Positions 1-11,399 of a stretch of 64,000 nt of DNA are shown one piece after another. Location: contig JAOTOL010001466.1 in the NCBI GenBank assembly GCA_034440575.1, positions 1,099,219 through 1,163,218 on the forward strand, read 5' to 3'. Position 1 is the stretch's first letter, and each line of letters opens with the position of its first letter. Origin of the DNA: Imbricaverruca yamaguchii (lineage: Eukaryota > Arthropoda > Thecostraca > Neoverrucidae). The notes under the pieces were generated by a model. It saw nothing but the letters and a program-made list of their open reading frames with translations, ran no database searches and had not been told where the DNA came from. A program made the position numbers and the translations under genes.

Positions 1-920
1 AAATGGTCAGTTTTCCACTATAGGGTGGCTCGAAAGCAAGTTTCTGGAGAAGCATCTGCCGAATTCATAGCGACTGGAGGCTACTATTCAGTGTGCAGGC
101 GCGAGGTTTGGCTTGTTGCCGTTTCCTCTGGTTGTGGTGTGGTTTGTTTTTGGGTTTTGTCTATGTGCTTGATGGTATGAAAAGTGGCTAGTTTATTTGG
201 CAATCGTAAGTAGAATAGCATGTTCAGTGGATGTTTTATTAACTATTGTATTAGTTGTTTAGTGGTATTTTTGTTCCTTCTGCATATTTGTGTCAGAGTA
301 CATGTGGAGCCAATTCTATCTAGTATGAATCCGGAGTGCAAAAATGTTTTAAGAGATGAAATCTCTTAAGATGTGCCTTAATTTCCACCCTGGTAAGTGG
401 TCACATCATGTTGATGCTAAATCGTGTTATCTTTTATACGTTTAATTATATCATGTTGATATGATGAACTGTCCACTGATAACTTGAAGCCGACTTGTCA
501 GAAAATTGTAATGCTATAAACAACAAGAGGCCCCTACCTAGGTACCTAGGTAGGCGCCTACCTACCTTGGCAACATATCCAAACACGTCCACCACAGTTA
601 CTCCAACTGGAACACTCAGTAAAACTGTTCGAATTAGGTTGCCAAAGCGTCGCATGGATGCAGGCTCACCCAACAGTTTAGATCATGAGGAAACTGACAT
701 GAAACAAGCTACGCACAACACACTTCGAGTCCGCAGACTGTACGTTTCTCCTGAAAAGCAGCAAGGTCAACAGTACAATTTTCGAGGTGGACGTACACGG
801 GGGCGTACACAACACATGCTCGAAAGAGTTTCATAAGTATTTTTATTAAGGAGAGAAGTGAATTTAGTGAGAATTTTTACTAAATTGTGCTGACTTGTAC
901 TAGAATACAAGTACCCACAC
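1..920. other. No gene recognised
   Basis: I see no coding exon here. Short open frames at 446-836 lack any recognisable domain. Around 533-568 there is a compact cluster of imperfect palindromes built from CCTAGG, GGTACC and GGCGCC, with no evident function. Confidence 0.5.
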
Positions 921-927
921 TTGACTT

Positions 928-1176
<249 letters not shown>

Positions 1177-1289
1177 TATTCCCTATTCTCATGCAAATTC
1201 TTTTGTATCCGTCACTTAATGATAATATAGACCATGAATTGTTTTGTTCTTCATTCGTTTGTGCCTTATTGTCCTGTTCCTCAGAGCTA

Positions 1290-3015
1290 TCACCGATTCC
1301 AGTACATATGTACGCATGTCAGATGCACGTAAGGAAATGTACGTATGCGTGGAAGTACTTACGGGAGATGTACGCGAGAGCAAACATGCGTATGGCAAAA
1401 GTACGGAAGCAAATGTACGTAAGCACAAATGTACGTAGACGTAGAAGTACGTAAGAGCAATTATATACAGACGTGAATGTATCAAAGAGCAAATAAACGT
1501 ATGAGATGTACGTACATATAGGCATACACACCTTTGCTCTTACGCAATCTTGCACCGACGTAATTTGTGCTTACGTACATTTGTGTATACGTATCTTTGC
1601 ACTTACGTATATTTTCGCTGACGTACATTTGCGCTTACGAACACTTGCTCACGTACCTTTGTCATACATACATTTGGCCTCGCGTATATCTGCCAAACGC
1701 ACTTTTGCACTTTCGTATATCTACGCTTACATACATTTGTCATACGTACTTTTGCGCACACGTACATCTGTCATACGTGCATTTGTTTTTACGTATGTTT
1801 GACCGTACGTACATTTGCCCTAGAATCCGCGAAAGCAGGACAGCGGGAATGTACGTAAGCGCAAAAGTACGTCACCACCAGTGCACGTAAGCGCAAATGT
1901 ACGTGAGCGCAAATGTGCGTGAGCGCGAATATACGTATGTACGTAAGCACAAATGTACGTAGAAGCAAATGACGCAAACGGAAACTAATGCTAGAGCAAA
2001 TGTACGTAAACACAAAAGTACGTGAGCGCAAATGTAGTTGTGAGGAAATATACGATAGTACAAACGTCCATACATAGAAAAGTACGTACGACAAATATGC
2101 GTCAATACAAATATGCAACGTAAACGAAAATAGGTACGCATAGTAAATGTGCATATGTGTAAAGGTACCGAAGCACAAATGTACATAAACGCCATGGTAG
2201 GTGAGAGGAAATATACGTACATGCAAATGTACGTAACCCAAATGCAAGTGCACGTACGAGACTTACGCAAAGAAAAGTACGTGCCTCGAGTGCGCGTAAG
2301 GAAATGTACGTACACATAAAAGGAGGTATCTCAAATGAACGCAAGCACAGATATACCTGAGCACAAAAGGATATATGACAAATGTACTCATGGTAAACGA
2401 CATATGTACCTAACCAAATGTGCTTGAACGAAACGGCACGTATGCCTAAATGCACGTACATTGGCTCACACTTACATTTGCTCTTGCTTCCTTTTACGTT
2501 TATGTGCTGCTTCGCTTACGTACATTTGCTCTTTCGTGAATTTGTGCTTGCGAATACGCACATCTGCACCAATATACATTTGCGCTTACGTACATTTGCC
2601 CATACGTACATTTCAGCTTGCGTACCTTTGCGATGAATTACATTTTCGCTTACATACCTCCGTACATTTGCGCTTATGTACATTTACGCATACGTACACC
2701 TGCACTTACGTACATTTGCTGAGTTTTACGTTTGCGCTTACGTACATGTACGCATTCGTGTATTTGCGCATACGTACCTTTGTGCTTAGGTGTATTTTAT
2801 CTTACGTACATTTGGCATACGTACTTTTGCGCTATGCACTTTTGACATACGTACATTTGCGCACACATACTTTTGCACCTGCGTACATTTGCGCATAAAT
2901 ACGTTTGCCATATGCACTTTTGCGCGCACGTACATCTGCGCATACGCACTTTTGCGCTTACGTAAATTTGCGCACACGTGTTTGCCTTGCGTGCATTTGC
3001 GTCTACGCACATTAT
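1290..3015. repeat. 16-bp minisatellite in four blocks of alternating polarity
   Basis: The unit is close to TACATTTGCGCTTACG (16 bp), degenerate. Blocks switch polarity: reverse units at about 1300-1505, forward at 1510-1830, reverse at 1845-2450, forward at 2455-3010. Each adjacent reverse/forward pair is therefore a long imperfect inverted repeat. Each unit also contains the self-complementary TACGTA across its boundary. Open frames here are repeat artefacts. A small degenerate patch of the same unit recurs at 59715-59965. Confidence 0.9.
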
Positions 3016-3203
3016 TTGTTGCACATACATCAGCTTTACATACATTTGATCGACCACCCTACCATCAGCACAAAACCAATACTTGTCGGTATTTCGCGTC
3101 CTTGATGGATGCAAACAAGAAAATAAAATGGCGATAATTTTATCAGGCAAGGATATTTATTGTAGGACTACAAAAAGTGGTACAATTCCTGCAGGTTAAT
3201 GTT

Positions 3204-4487
3204 CTTAAGAGGAAGTGCCTTATTCTCGGTGACTTTAATCTAAAAGGTTATGAAAATGCTGGTGTTGGCTCCCCATCATGCAAAATGTATCTTGAGTTTA
3301 GTAAGGCCTTTGACAAGGTACCCCATAAACGGTTAATGATACAGCTTCAGTCCCATGGTATTGCAGGTAGCATCTTAAAATGGATAGAGTTGTGGCTTTC
3401 AGATAGACAGCAAAGAGTGATGCTAAATGGTACAAAGTCATCATGGCAAAATGTTCTTAGTGGAGTCCCCCAGGTGTCAGTACTAGGGCCATTACTGTTC
3501 ATTATATTTGTAAAGAACATTGAAAGTGGCCTAAGCAGTAAAGTTTTGAAATTTGCAGATGATTTGAAGGTCTTTAGGGCAATAACACGTCAGGATGAGC
3601 ATATCTCGCTGCAAAAAGACTTAGACGAACTTGTGAAGTGGTCCGAAGAATGGCAAATGAAATTTAACTTTGATAAGTGCAAAATCATGCATGTAGGTAA
3701 GCAGCATATGAAGGCTCCATACTTGATGGGTGGCCAAGTGCTATCAGTGACTCAACAGGAGAAGGATTTAGATGTTATTCTAAACACAAAATTGGGGGCA
3801 TCAGAACAGACCAAGGAAGCCAGGAAGAAGGCACTGAGAATGCTCGGGGCAATAAATAGGAATGTATCATACAGAAGTGAGGAAGTGATCAGGAAGCTTT
3901 ACTGTGCATACGTCAGGCCACATTTGGAATACTGCATCCAAGCTTGGTCTCCTAGCTATGAAAAAGATTGTTGGCTTTTAGAGAGTACAAAAGAGGGCTA
4001 CAAAAATGGTTAATGGCATAAGCAACCTGGCATATGAGGAAAGATTGAAGAAATTGAATATGTTTTCACTTAGATATAGAAGGCTGAGAGGAGATCTCAT
4101 CGAGGTCTTTAAATTTGTCAATGGTCTGGAGAGGGGATACCTTGGGGAAATGTTTGAATTTAACAGAAATGATGCAATTAGAGGTCATAAATTCAAAATT
4201 AAAATTAACCACAGCAGAACAAGGTTAAGGCAAACTTTCTTCACCAACAGGGTAGTGGAACACTGGAACCAGCTGCCAGAAAACATCGTCAGTAGCAGCA
4301 CATTGAACATCTTTAAAAACAGCATAGACAATCATTATAAGAATAGAGGGCTTGCTTTTCAGTATTACAGGGAGGGCTGATTGGCAGATTTGGTGGGCAA
4401 CTGGTTCAGTGTACAGAGTGCAACCAAGAAGGGCCCTTGTGGCTCAGAGTTGCACTAATCTTTTATGTCTTTATGTCTTTATGTCTC
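3204..4487 (+). mobile_element. CR1-clade LINE copy, 5'-truncated with internal deletion
   Basis: The DNA is near-identical to the fuller copy at 27.1-31.9 kb. It starts inside the endonuclease region (3204, equivalent to about 29356). At about 3287 it jumps to the reverse transcriptase region (equivalent to about 30667), so roughly 1.2 kb is missing in between. The remaining frame (3177-4013) keeps the RT block FADDLKVF but reads VPQVSV where the intact copy has VPQGSV. A frameshift near 4000 moves the C-terminal part into another frame (4006-4380). The 3' end carries the family tail of about three TTTATGTC units, ending near 4487. It is a dead copy. Confidence 0.92.
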
Positions 4488-4539
4488 ATGGAAATGCTCC
4501 AAAACTGACAATTTGATGTACCCTATCCCAATGTGGCTA

Positions 4540-4541
<2 letters not shown>

Positions 4542-4607
<66 letters not shown>
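4542..4607. repeat. (TA)n microsatellite
   Basis: About 33 TA units directly follow the CR1 tail region. Confidence 0.97.
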
Positions 4608-4610
<3 letters not shown>

Positions 4611-4837
4611 CTTTTTGGGGGGCCGAGTCAAATATGCATGCATTAACATCCTGTGCATCTTGATATCTGACTGCATCTATACTATCCCGTTTCACATTTC
4701 ATTTAATGCAAACATAGGAACCTTTGAATACGTAGGATTCGTTGCACGTCTCCAGCAAACATGGTCCGGCATCGACTGCTATACGGTTGGGTATGACGGT
4801 CATCGACACCACAGCACATACATAAGCCTCCGGAACC

Positions 4838-4931
4838 ACATTGGCTCACACTTACATTTGCTCTTGCTTCCTTTTACGTTTATGTGCTGCTTCGCTTACG
4901 TACATTTGCTCTTTCGTGAATTTGTGCTTGC
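4838..4931. repeat. 94-bp exact copy of 2458-2551
   Basis: The 94 bases are identical to 2458-2551, the first part of the fourth minisatellite block, 2380 bp upstream. The two diverge abruptly on both sides. Confidence 0.93.
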
Positions 4932-4950
4932 TTGCCTCATACAGACGAGG

Positions 4951-5134
4951 TTCATTGTTTGTATATTGGGTGGTTCACGACACACTACGCACATCCACGG
5001 CCAATGGCGCCGCCCACACCGTTTTGCCAGTGAGCCGCGGGACTGGGGAATGTCCCGAGCGGCGTGAGTGTCGAACCCGGGACCTTTGGTACGCAGAGCC
5101 CAACACCTTAACCACTCGTGTCATCCCCGCCCCT
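4951..5134 (-). mobile_element. tRNA-derived SINE, family 2
   Basis: On the minus strand the head reads like a tRNA: an A-box-like GTGGTTAAGGTG followed by a B box GGTTCGACACTC. A GC-rich body follows. An aged target duplication may flank it: CATACAGACGAGG (4938-4950) against TATGCAGGCGAGG (5135-5147). A shorter relative lies at 6293-6440. Confidence 0.8.
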
Positions 5135-6292
5135 TATGCAGGCGAGGAACGCTACCAATAATGCCGACATCAGCTGTGATTGGCGGTGAATGATTGAACG
5201 ATCTGGCCGACATAACACAGCTTACAAAATAGAGCAATAATCAGCCGTCATGTGTGTTTGTGCACTGCTGCATGGAGGGGGGGGGGGGCAAGTTGGGGAC
5301 GAAGCAATTTTATTAATTAAGGTGCGAATGGATGAATACGAGCTGATGTGAACGAATGTGAGCGAATGAGGAAAATTAATGTGTGCCAAGTAACTTCAAG
5401 GACCAGCGGAAGCCGCTTGGTGCTCAACACCTATTTCGCGCGGTACATCGCATACAATTATGAGCGAGTGGCACTCGCTTGTCCATACAGGGTCCCCAAA
5501 GCTTTGACCTAGCACCACATATGAATGTGTGTAAGGGCGGGTAGTGCACACTACACCAAGTAGGCTGGAGTTGAGGTAATTGGTGGTGGAGGTGGTGGGG
5601 ACCAAAGCACAACACCAACACACTGGCGGCTAAAAGCACCGGGGTGATTCCCAACCAAGTTTGGTCTTGGTTTTCTTTTACACAACCCGAGAGAAACCGC
5701 AACCACAACCCTCACCTCCCCGACACCCCCTCGATGCAACATACCACCGGACACCTTCTGGCCATGGGCACATACGTGCTCAAAACTACACGTACCAGAT
5801 GTGAACACCGTGGTCATACACTTTGCCAACCACGCTGTAAATGTTGCCCCAAATAGTCTCCATTTAACACATCAATTATCACCAGGATTTGACCCCAACT
5901 TCAATGACGTGTTCGTGCTCCACGCACCACGCGCTTGAAACAAGTACACTGCCTACAACACACCCTTATATAACATACGACGTGCGACATGTACAATCAT
6001 ATTTAAACTATAAAACAAAACCCGCAATGCGTGACTATTATATGATCACAGCAAGTGAACTGGCAGAGCAGCGTTGAGCATGGCGCTCAACAAACGCGAC
6101 AGTCCCCGGGACCATTCCAGACGTCAAAACCAGTAAATCGCAAGGGTAGGCTCCTCATTGGTTTTACAAGCCGCAGAACATCATGTACCATTTTGCATAG
6201 TTATATCTTATATTTATATATTTCAAGTGCAACCTGAGTTGGCTATGCAGCAGACATGCACCTGAGATCATACAACGGGCCATTCCTATTGC
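5135..6292. other. No gene recognised
   Basis: The stretch contains a poly-G run (about 5277-5289) and unremarkable short open frames. I find no domain or splice-consistent exon. Confidence 0.5.
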
Positions 6293-6440
6293 TTATTGGT
6301 TGGTTCACCACGCGCTGCATACCCATTCACGGCCAATGGCGCCGCCCACGCTGTTTCGCCGGCGGGCCACGGGATTGGGAAATGTCCCGATCTGTGCGGG
6401 TGTCGAACACGGGACCCTTGATACGGGACCACTGTTATTC
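6293..6440 (-). mobile_element. tRNA-derived SINE, family 2, decayed copy
   Basis: It shares the body of the 4951-5134 element (GGCCAATGGCGCCGCCCAC on the plus strand) and the B-box region with one change. The tRNA 5' part is largely lost, so it cannot be judged active. Confidence 0.7.
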
Positions 6441-6506
6441 AGCAGATCATCGGCCTTGTAATATCCGAGCTGTTTGATTTAGAGTTTCCATGTCAGTGTT
6501 GGACTT

Positions 6507-6732
6507 GGTTGGTTATTGGTTTTACGACACATCGACCGTGAGTCATACACCAGATGCAGCGTCGCCAATCTCTCACGCCGATTGGTCGCGGGCGAAGAGT
6601 AGTGACACATGAAATTCGAACCAGTAACCTTTCGTGTGATTGTGGTTTTAGGGCGCATCGACCATGGTTGGTCATTTAGCGCCCACCTTTCGATTATGAG
6701 ACGAGCAAGTCACCCCTAGACTACTCGTCCCC
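6507..6732 (-). mobile_element. tRNA-derived SINE, family 1, with nested insertion
   Basis: A 14-bp target duplication TCAGTGTTGGACTT flanks it (6493-6506 and 6733-6746). On the minus strand it has a tRNA-like head beginning GGGGACGAGTAGTCT, a body with CCAATCGGCGTGAGAG, and a tail running into CCAATAACCAACC. Related copies lie at 14398-14557 and 15068-15226. This copy is about 65 bp longer because of the insertion at 6635-6684. Confidence 0.9.
6635..6684 (-). mobile_element. 50-bp LINE-tail retroposon nested in SINE
   Basis: It interrupts the SINE and is flanked by the 8-bp duplication ACCTTTCG (6627-6634 and 6685-6692). Its sequence is the GGGCGC...GCGCCC-type 3' hairpin and tail of the I-clade LINE seen at 20587-24741, and nothing else. 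Confidence 0.82.
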
Positions 6733-6746
6733 TCAGTGTTGGACTT

Positions 6747-7257
6747 CTGTCGCAGTCGGAGGGGGTCGCACACCACTATTCATAGCAATAAAAAATACGT
6801 GATCAAGCGAGAAACTTTGAGATTTCCACCACGCAAAATCACAAACACTCGCAGGCCAGAAGCTTTCCGTTTCTTCACATTGTTTCCCATCGCCCCGCAC
6901 CCCTGGGGAACTTCTGGCTGCACCATTAGCAGTCACTGGCCACTAATGTCCCCAGTTAACACGAGTACAGCATATCCCAAATTATGCGCGCTGAGCTGTG
7001 AGGGTGCCTGTGTGCGTGTGTACACCCATGATTTGTTTAAATAGGTATTCCAAACTACCAGTGCAAGGCGACATTCTGAGAGCTGTAGCAGTGCGTCCAA
7101 GAGAGAGAGAGAGATACGAGTCATCGCGATACCGTACTACGGGTACGGATTGGATATCATACCACCGTTGACATACGATTCGTTGTCCTCTCTTGGCAAC
7201 GCGGGACTGTAAATGACGGATCACTATAAAGGTCAGAGACGTGGCGTGGCGAGGCAG
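6747..7257. other. No gene recognised
   Basis: Non-coding as far as I can see. There is a short GA run at about 7098-7111. Confidence 0.5.
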
Positions 7258-8328
7258 AAAGCAGGCCCCCAGTCACATCATCGGACATCAACAGCCGGCC
7301 CTCGGTCACATCACCAGACACCACCAGCCGGCCCCAGTCACATCACCGGACACCGCCAGCCGGCCCCAGTCACATCACCAGACACCGCCAGCTGACCCCA
7401 GTCACATCACCGGACACCGCCAACCGGCCCCCAGTCACATCACTAGACACCGCCAGCCGACCCCCAGTCACATCACCAGACACCGCCAACCGGCCCCCAG
7501 TCACATCACCAGACACCGCCAACCGGACCCCAGTCACATCGCCAGACACCGCCAGCCGCCCCAGTCACATCACCAGACACCACCAGCCGGACCCCAGTCA
7601 CATCGCCAGACACCGCCAGCCGACCCCCAGTCACATCACCAGACACCGCCAGCCGCCCCAGTCACATCACCAGACACCGCCAGCCGGACCCCAGTCACAT
7701 CACTAGACACCGCCAGCCGGCCCCCAGTCACATCACCAGACACCGCCAGCCGGCCCCCAGTCACATCACCAGACACCGCCAGCCGGCCCCCAGTCACATC
7801 ACCAGACACCGCCAGCCGACCCCCAGTCACATCACTAGACACCACCAGCCGGCCCCAGTCACATCACCAGACACCGCCAGCCGGCCCCCAGTCACATCGC
7901 CAGACACCGCCACCTGACCCCAGTCACATCACCAGACACCGCCAGCCGAACCTCAGTCACATCACCAGACACCACCAGCCAACCCCCAGTCACATCACCA
8001 GACACCACCAGCCGGCCCCAGTCACATCACCAGACACCACCAGCCGGCCCTCGGTCACATCACCAGACACCGCCAGCCGGACCCCAGTCACATCACTAGA
8101 CACCACCAGCCGCCCCAGTCACATCACCAGACACCACCAGCCGGCCCCAGTCACATCACCAGACACCGCCAGCCGGCCCCCAGTCACAACACTAGACACC
8201 GCCAACCGGCCCCCAGTCACATCACCAGACACCACCAGCCGGCCCTCGGTCACATCACCAGACACCGCCAGCCGGACCCCAGTCACATCACTAGACACCA
8301 CCAGCCGGCCCCAGTCACATCACCAGGA
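7258..8328. repeat. GC-rich minisatellite, about 31-bp unit, over 30 copies
   Basis: The unit is close to CCCCAGTCACATCACCAGAC followed by ACCGCCAGCCGG, with length variants of 28-33 bp and recurrent variants (TCACTAGACACC, CATCGCCAGAC). The 370-codon open frame across it (7241-8353), and an open frame on the other strand, follow from the stop-free repeat. Unit-length changes shift the encoded peptide between registers, which argues against a selected protein. Confidence 0.95.
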
Positions 8329-8466
8329 TGGGTTCAGGCAGCGTGCCAGCTGACCGGCCGGCGTCTGAGAGAACCGTCCGCCGACAGAGCAGCTGGCTGT
8401 AGCCATGCCACCACATGTCGCGCGTCCAGGAGCCGGCCAACACCTAACTGGCACACAGACTGCACC

Positions 8467-8506
8467 AGATCCAAGACCAAGACCAAGACCAAGACCAAGA
8501 CCAAGG
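8467..8506. repeat. CCAAGA hexanucleotide repeat
   Basis: About six tandem CCAAGA-like units, followed by degenerate ACCTAGAC repeats to about 8560. Confidence 0.9.
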
Positions 8507-8587
8507 CCTAGACATCTAGACCTGAAAACATCTAGACCTAAAGACCTAGACCTAGCTGGCGCAGACTGGACCGCAGACCGTGTATCA

Positions 8588-9405
8588 TCAGGACATCACG
8601 CGGCGGCGGTACAGACGCACGTTGAGGGCAACCGACGCCGCCAGAAGGATTGTTAAAACGACAGCAGCCCAGCCGACGGGCCGCTGGTACCAGGGCACGT
8701 TGAACAGTGTGTAAGCGCGCGGCCCCAGCTCGCCAGCGTGGCTGAACGCCAGCAGACCCAGATGGCGCTTGTTGCCCTCGTTCTCGATCTTGGAGTTGAC
8801 GCAGGAGCTGTACTGGCCGGCCGACAGCTGGTCGCCGCACGTCTTGACGTGGAAGTCGTGCTGCAGGTCGGGGTCGAAGGCGCGCACCACGCGGTACCTG
8901 GCGAGGAAGCGGCGGTACAGCGCCACGTCCTCGCCGCCCCAGCCGCTGACGTCCAGGTAGGCGCCGCTGACGGCGGCGAAGTCCGACCGGTACTGGCACG
9001 ACATGCCGAAGCCGTAGTGGCGCCAGTCGCCCAGGTCGCTGTCCACGCGGGCGCGCCGCGCGGCCGCCTGCCGCAGCGCCGCCGACAGGCGCGGGTTGAA
9101 GCGGCTGAACACGATCGGGTAGTAGACGGCGCGGCCGCGCTCGGCGTGCACGCGACACTTCTCCAGCTCCTCGGCCGAGAACGTCATGTCCACGTCGCAG
9201 AAGAACAGCAGCGGGTCGTCGCTGCCGGCGGCAGCGGCGGCGGCGGCCGCGCCGCGCATCAGGGCAAAGCCGCGCGAGAACGCGCCCGACTCGGTCACCA
9301 GGTGGGCGCGCGCAGAGTGCCGCCAGCGGCGCAGCGAGTCCGCCACCGGCCGGGTGCCGTTGGCGCCGTCCGGAAACGCGGCCACGACCAGTCTCACGTT
9401 GTCGC
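8588..9405 (-). CDS. CSGALNACT-like glycosyltransferase, terminal exon
   Basis: This is the last exon of a chondroitin sulfate N-acetylgalactosaminyltransferase-like gene (Golgi GalNAc transfer from UDP-GalNAc in chondroitin synthesis). The splice acceptor is CCGGCAG before 9405; the stop is at 8588. In order it carries the family blocks GAFSRGFALM, LLFFCDVDM (the metal-binding DVD), VYYPIVFSRFNP, DWRHYGFGMSCQYRSDF, GWGGEDVALYRRFL and an H-x-x-H segment (QHDFHVKTC) before the QYSSCVNSK block. These match CSGALNACT1/2 better than the chondroitin synthases. A run of alanines comes from a GCG/GCC tract. Unusual: the chain ends in a hydrophobic segment of about 20 residues (WAAVVLTILLAASVALNV) and a basic tail. 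Family members are normally anchored only at the N terminus. The exon is fully open, so the gene may be functional. Confidence 0.85.
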
Positions 9406-9552
9406 CTGCCGGACAGCACGCCACGTCAGCTGCCGGACATCAGCTCGCGCTGTTGCCTGCCGAACGTACCGCCGTCACGGAGACCTCGGCCGATCGCCAG
9501 GACATCACTGATGACCACCGGTCACCATCAACTCACCTACGGCGTCGGCCGC

Positions 9553-9852
9553 AGTCGGCCAGTGGCAAGGATGTCGTCACTGGCGGCATGTACATAACAA
9601 TCTGGTTCCACACGGCAGTCGCAGTCGGCCAGTGACGACACGACAAGGATGTCGTCACTGTCGGCATGTACATGACAATCTGGTTCCACACGGCGGTCAC
9701 AGTCGGCCAGTGACGACACGACAAGGATGTCGTCATTGATGGCGTCCGAGCTGACAAAGCCGTAATAACAATCTGGTTCCACACGGCAGTCGCAGTCGGC
9801 CAGTGACGACACGAGAAGGATGTCGTCACTGATGACGTCCGAGCTGACAGAG
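9553..9852. repeat. Tandem repeat, about 78-93-bp unit, four copies
   Basis: Units start with CAGTCGGCCAGTG at about 9553, 9622, 9700 and 9793. They contain AAGGATGTCGTCA and AATCTGGTTCCACACGGC. The third unit is longer. It lies in the last intron of the CSGALNACT-like gene. Confidence 0.9.
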
Positions 9853-9856
9853 CCAC

Positions 9857-9909
9857 ACACAAACACACACGCACACGCCCACAGCCCCACACACACCCCC
9901 ACCCCCCCC

Positions 9910-9970
<61 letters not shown>
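9857..9970. repeat. Poly-C and CA microsatellite
   Basis: A CA-rich run, a poly-C tract of over 20 bases (about 9903-9926), then (CA)n to about 9970. Confidence 0.95.
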
Positions 9971-9971
<1 letters not shown>

Positions 9972-11049
9972 ACGAGACCTCGGGACGCGTACCGCCGGAA
10001 CCATGTCACCCGAGACTCGTGTGCTCCCCCGTTATTCAGCCGACCAGCTGCTCCTGTCCCGGGCTGCGACTTTGACAAGGCCCCGACAGGTCGGGCACAT
10101 ACACACGCACAAGTGCAGCCAGAAGTCTGCTCTACGTTGTGTTGCTAAGGCGATAGCCAGAAGCTAACTACGGTACATTACAACGCACGATACTAAATCT
10201 CGAATTTACTTCCTCAAAGAAGTTCTGAAATCTACTGGATTATTCAACTCATTCTATCAATTTCATCGCCTCTAACATTCACTCACGACATACGTGACAA
10301 TGAACACACAGCATGCGTGCATATACATGTCCACACCGGCTAGTCTGCTGTTTTTCCCCCATTTTTAAAGATGACCCTGAAACCGCGTCAGTGTTGGTTC
10401 ACTCAGCATACCATTTGCATGGCGTTACGAATGTCAATTCCTCGACACCTGGGAGTTTACTGCACGCCGAGTTTACTACAACGACCTAGGCAGCGATATT
10501 TAGCAACGCACATGACTCGCATCGCGGCGTCTTTTCCGGGCGAGGTGGGAGGGGTTGACGCTCGCGTCATCACCAGTGACGTCATCGTCCCCTTCTGTTG
10601 GACGTCCGAGTAGGCTGGCATGTCCACATTGTTAGGCACTCGGTCCAAAAGTGATTCATCGGGGACGCCAGCGCCTGCTTGAATTTGCTGCCATCGGCTG
10701 CCTGTGACAGGTCGCTGTTCGTGATGCGACCTGGACCGACTCGTCTAGCTCGGCGTCCAGGCCAGGTACGCGCTGATCTGCCGACATCATCTCGCCATCA
10801 TCAGGCGCAACGGATCGGGGGATCGTAGGCTGCTTTGGATCACAGGGAACCGAGTTCGGTTTCTGTTTCAAGGGGTAGCAGGGTTTGCTGTCTCTTGGTT
10901 TGGTGTTGTTGTTGTGCTTAGTTTTCTGAAGTCAACGGCGAAACGATAATATCTGACCCAGTCCCCACAAGAACGATTAGCACAGTTCACGGGCTGCCTA
11001 ATTTCTCAGTCATTTCTGGATCTAGAACAATCATAACTTGGCACTGTAT
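9971..11049. other. Intronic sequence, no feature recognised
   Basis: It lies between two CSGALNACT-like exons. I see no exon or clear mobile element. Confidence 0.5.
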
Positions 11050-11345
11050 AGTGTCCTAAAATTACTTCACCATTAACTGTGTGGATGAAGAAAGAAGTTG
11101 CTTGGGAATAGTGAAAGATTGGAAGAAAATAAAGGATCTCCACTTAAGAATTGAAAAAGCAGAATGCTGTTGTAATACACATATTTCACTTCAGTCGCAT
11201 GCACTTTACATTATTTAGCTGTCGTGTGTATAATGACTGCCCACATATCATGTGGCAAATTGGTAAAAACCTAAGACAAGGATGAAATAGCACAATTCCA
11301 TTAACTGTGAATTTCCAGGCCACATTTTCCATTATTTTACACTGG
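11050..11345. repeat. Dispersed repeat, copy 1
   Basis: About 290 bp that recurs at 15308-15590, with shared blocks such as GTGTCCTAAAATTACTTCA, GAAGTTGCTTGGGAATAGTG and TGTGGCAAA-TTGGTAAAAACC. I find no coding signal or terminal structure; its class is unknown. Confidence 0.85.
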
Positions 11346-11399
11346 CACTGTAAACCGTGTACAGCTACGTTGGAAAACGGTACTTTTTTTACGTCGCGT

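Noticed and set aside
1319..3150. Multiple 60-150-codon frames with repeated TYICAY-like peptides
   Set aside because: They arise from the 16-bp minisatellite (16 is not a multiple of 3, so all frames repeat) and carry no domain.
5050..5134. tRNA gene candidate on the minus strand
   Set aside because: A and B box-like motifs are present, but the sequence continues into a SINE body and there is a related copy elsewhere; no full cloverleaf was found.
7258..8328. Repeat array considered as a CRISPR array
   Set aside because: Units abut each other without unique spacers, and the context is animal DNA.
7241..8353. 370-codon open frame rich in SHH/TPPA repeats
   Set aside because: It lies entirely in a minisatellite with open frames on both strands; unit-length changes alter the encoded repeat and no signal peptide or domain is seen.
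8538..9511. Long open frames in other frames over the CSGALNACT exon (for example 8738-9511 plus strand)
   Set aside because: Shadows of GC-rich coding sequence; only the 8588-9405 minus frame carries the family motifs.
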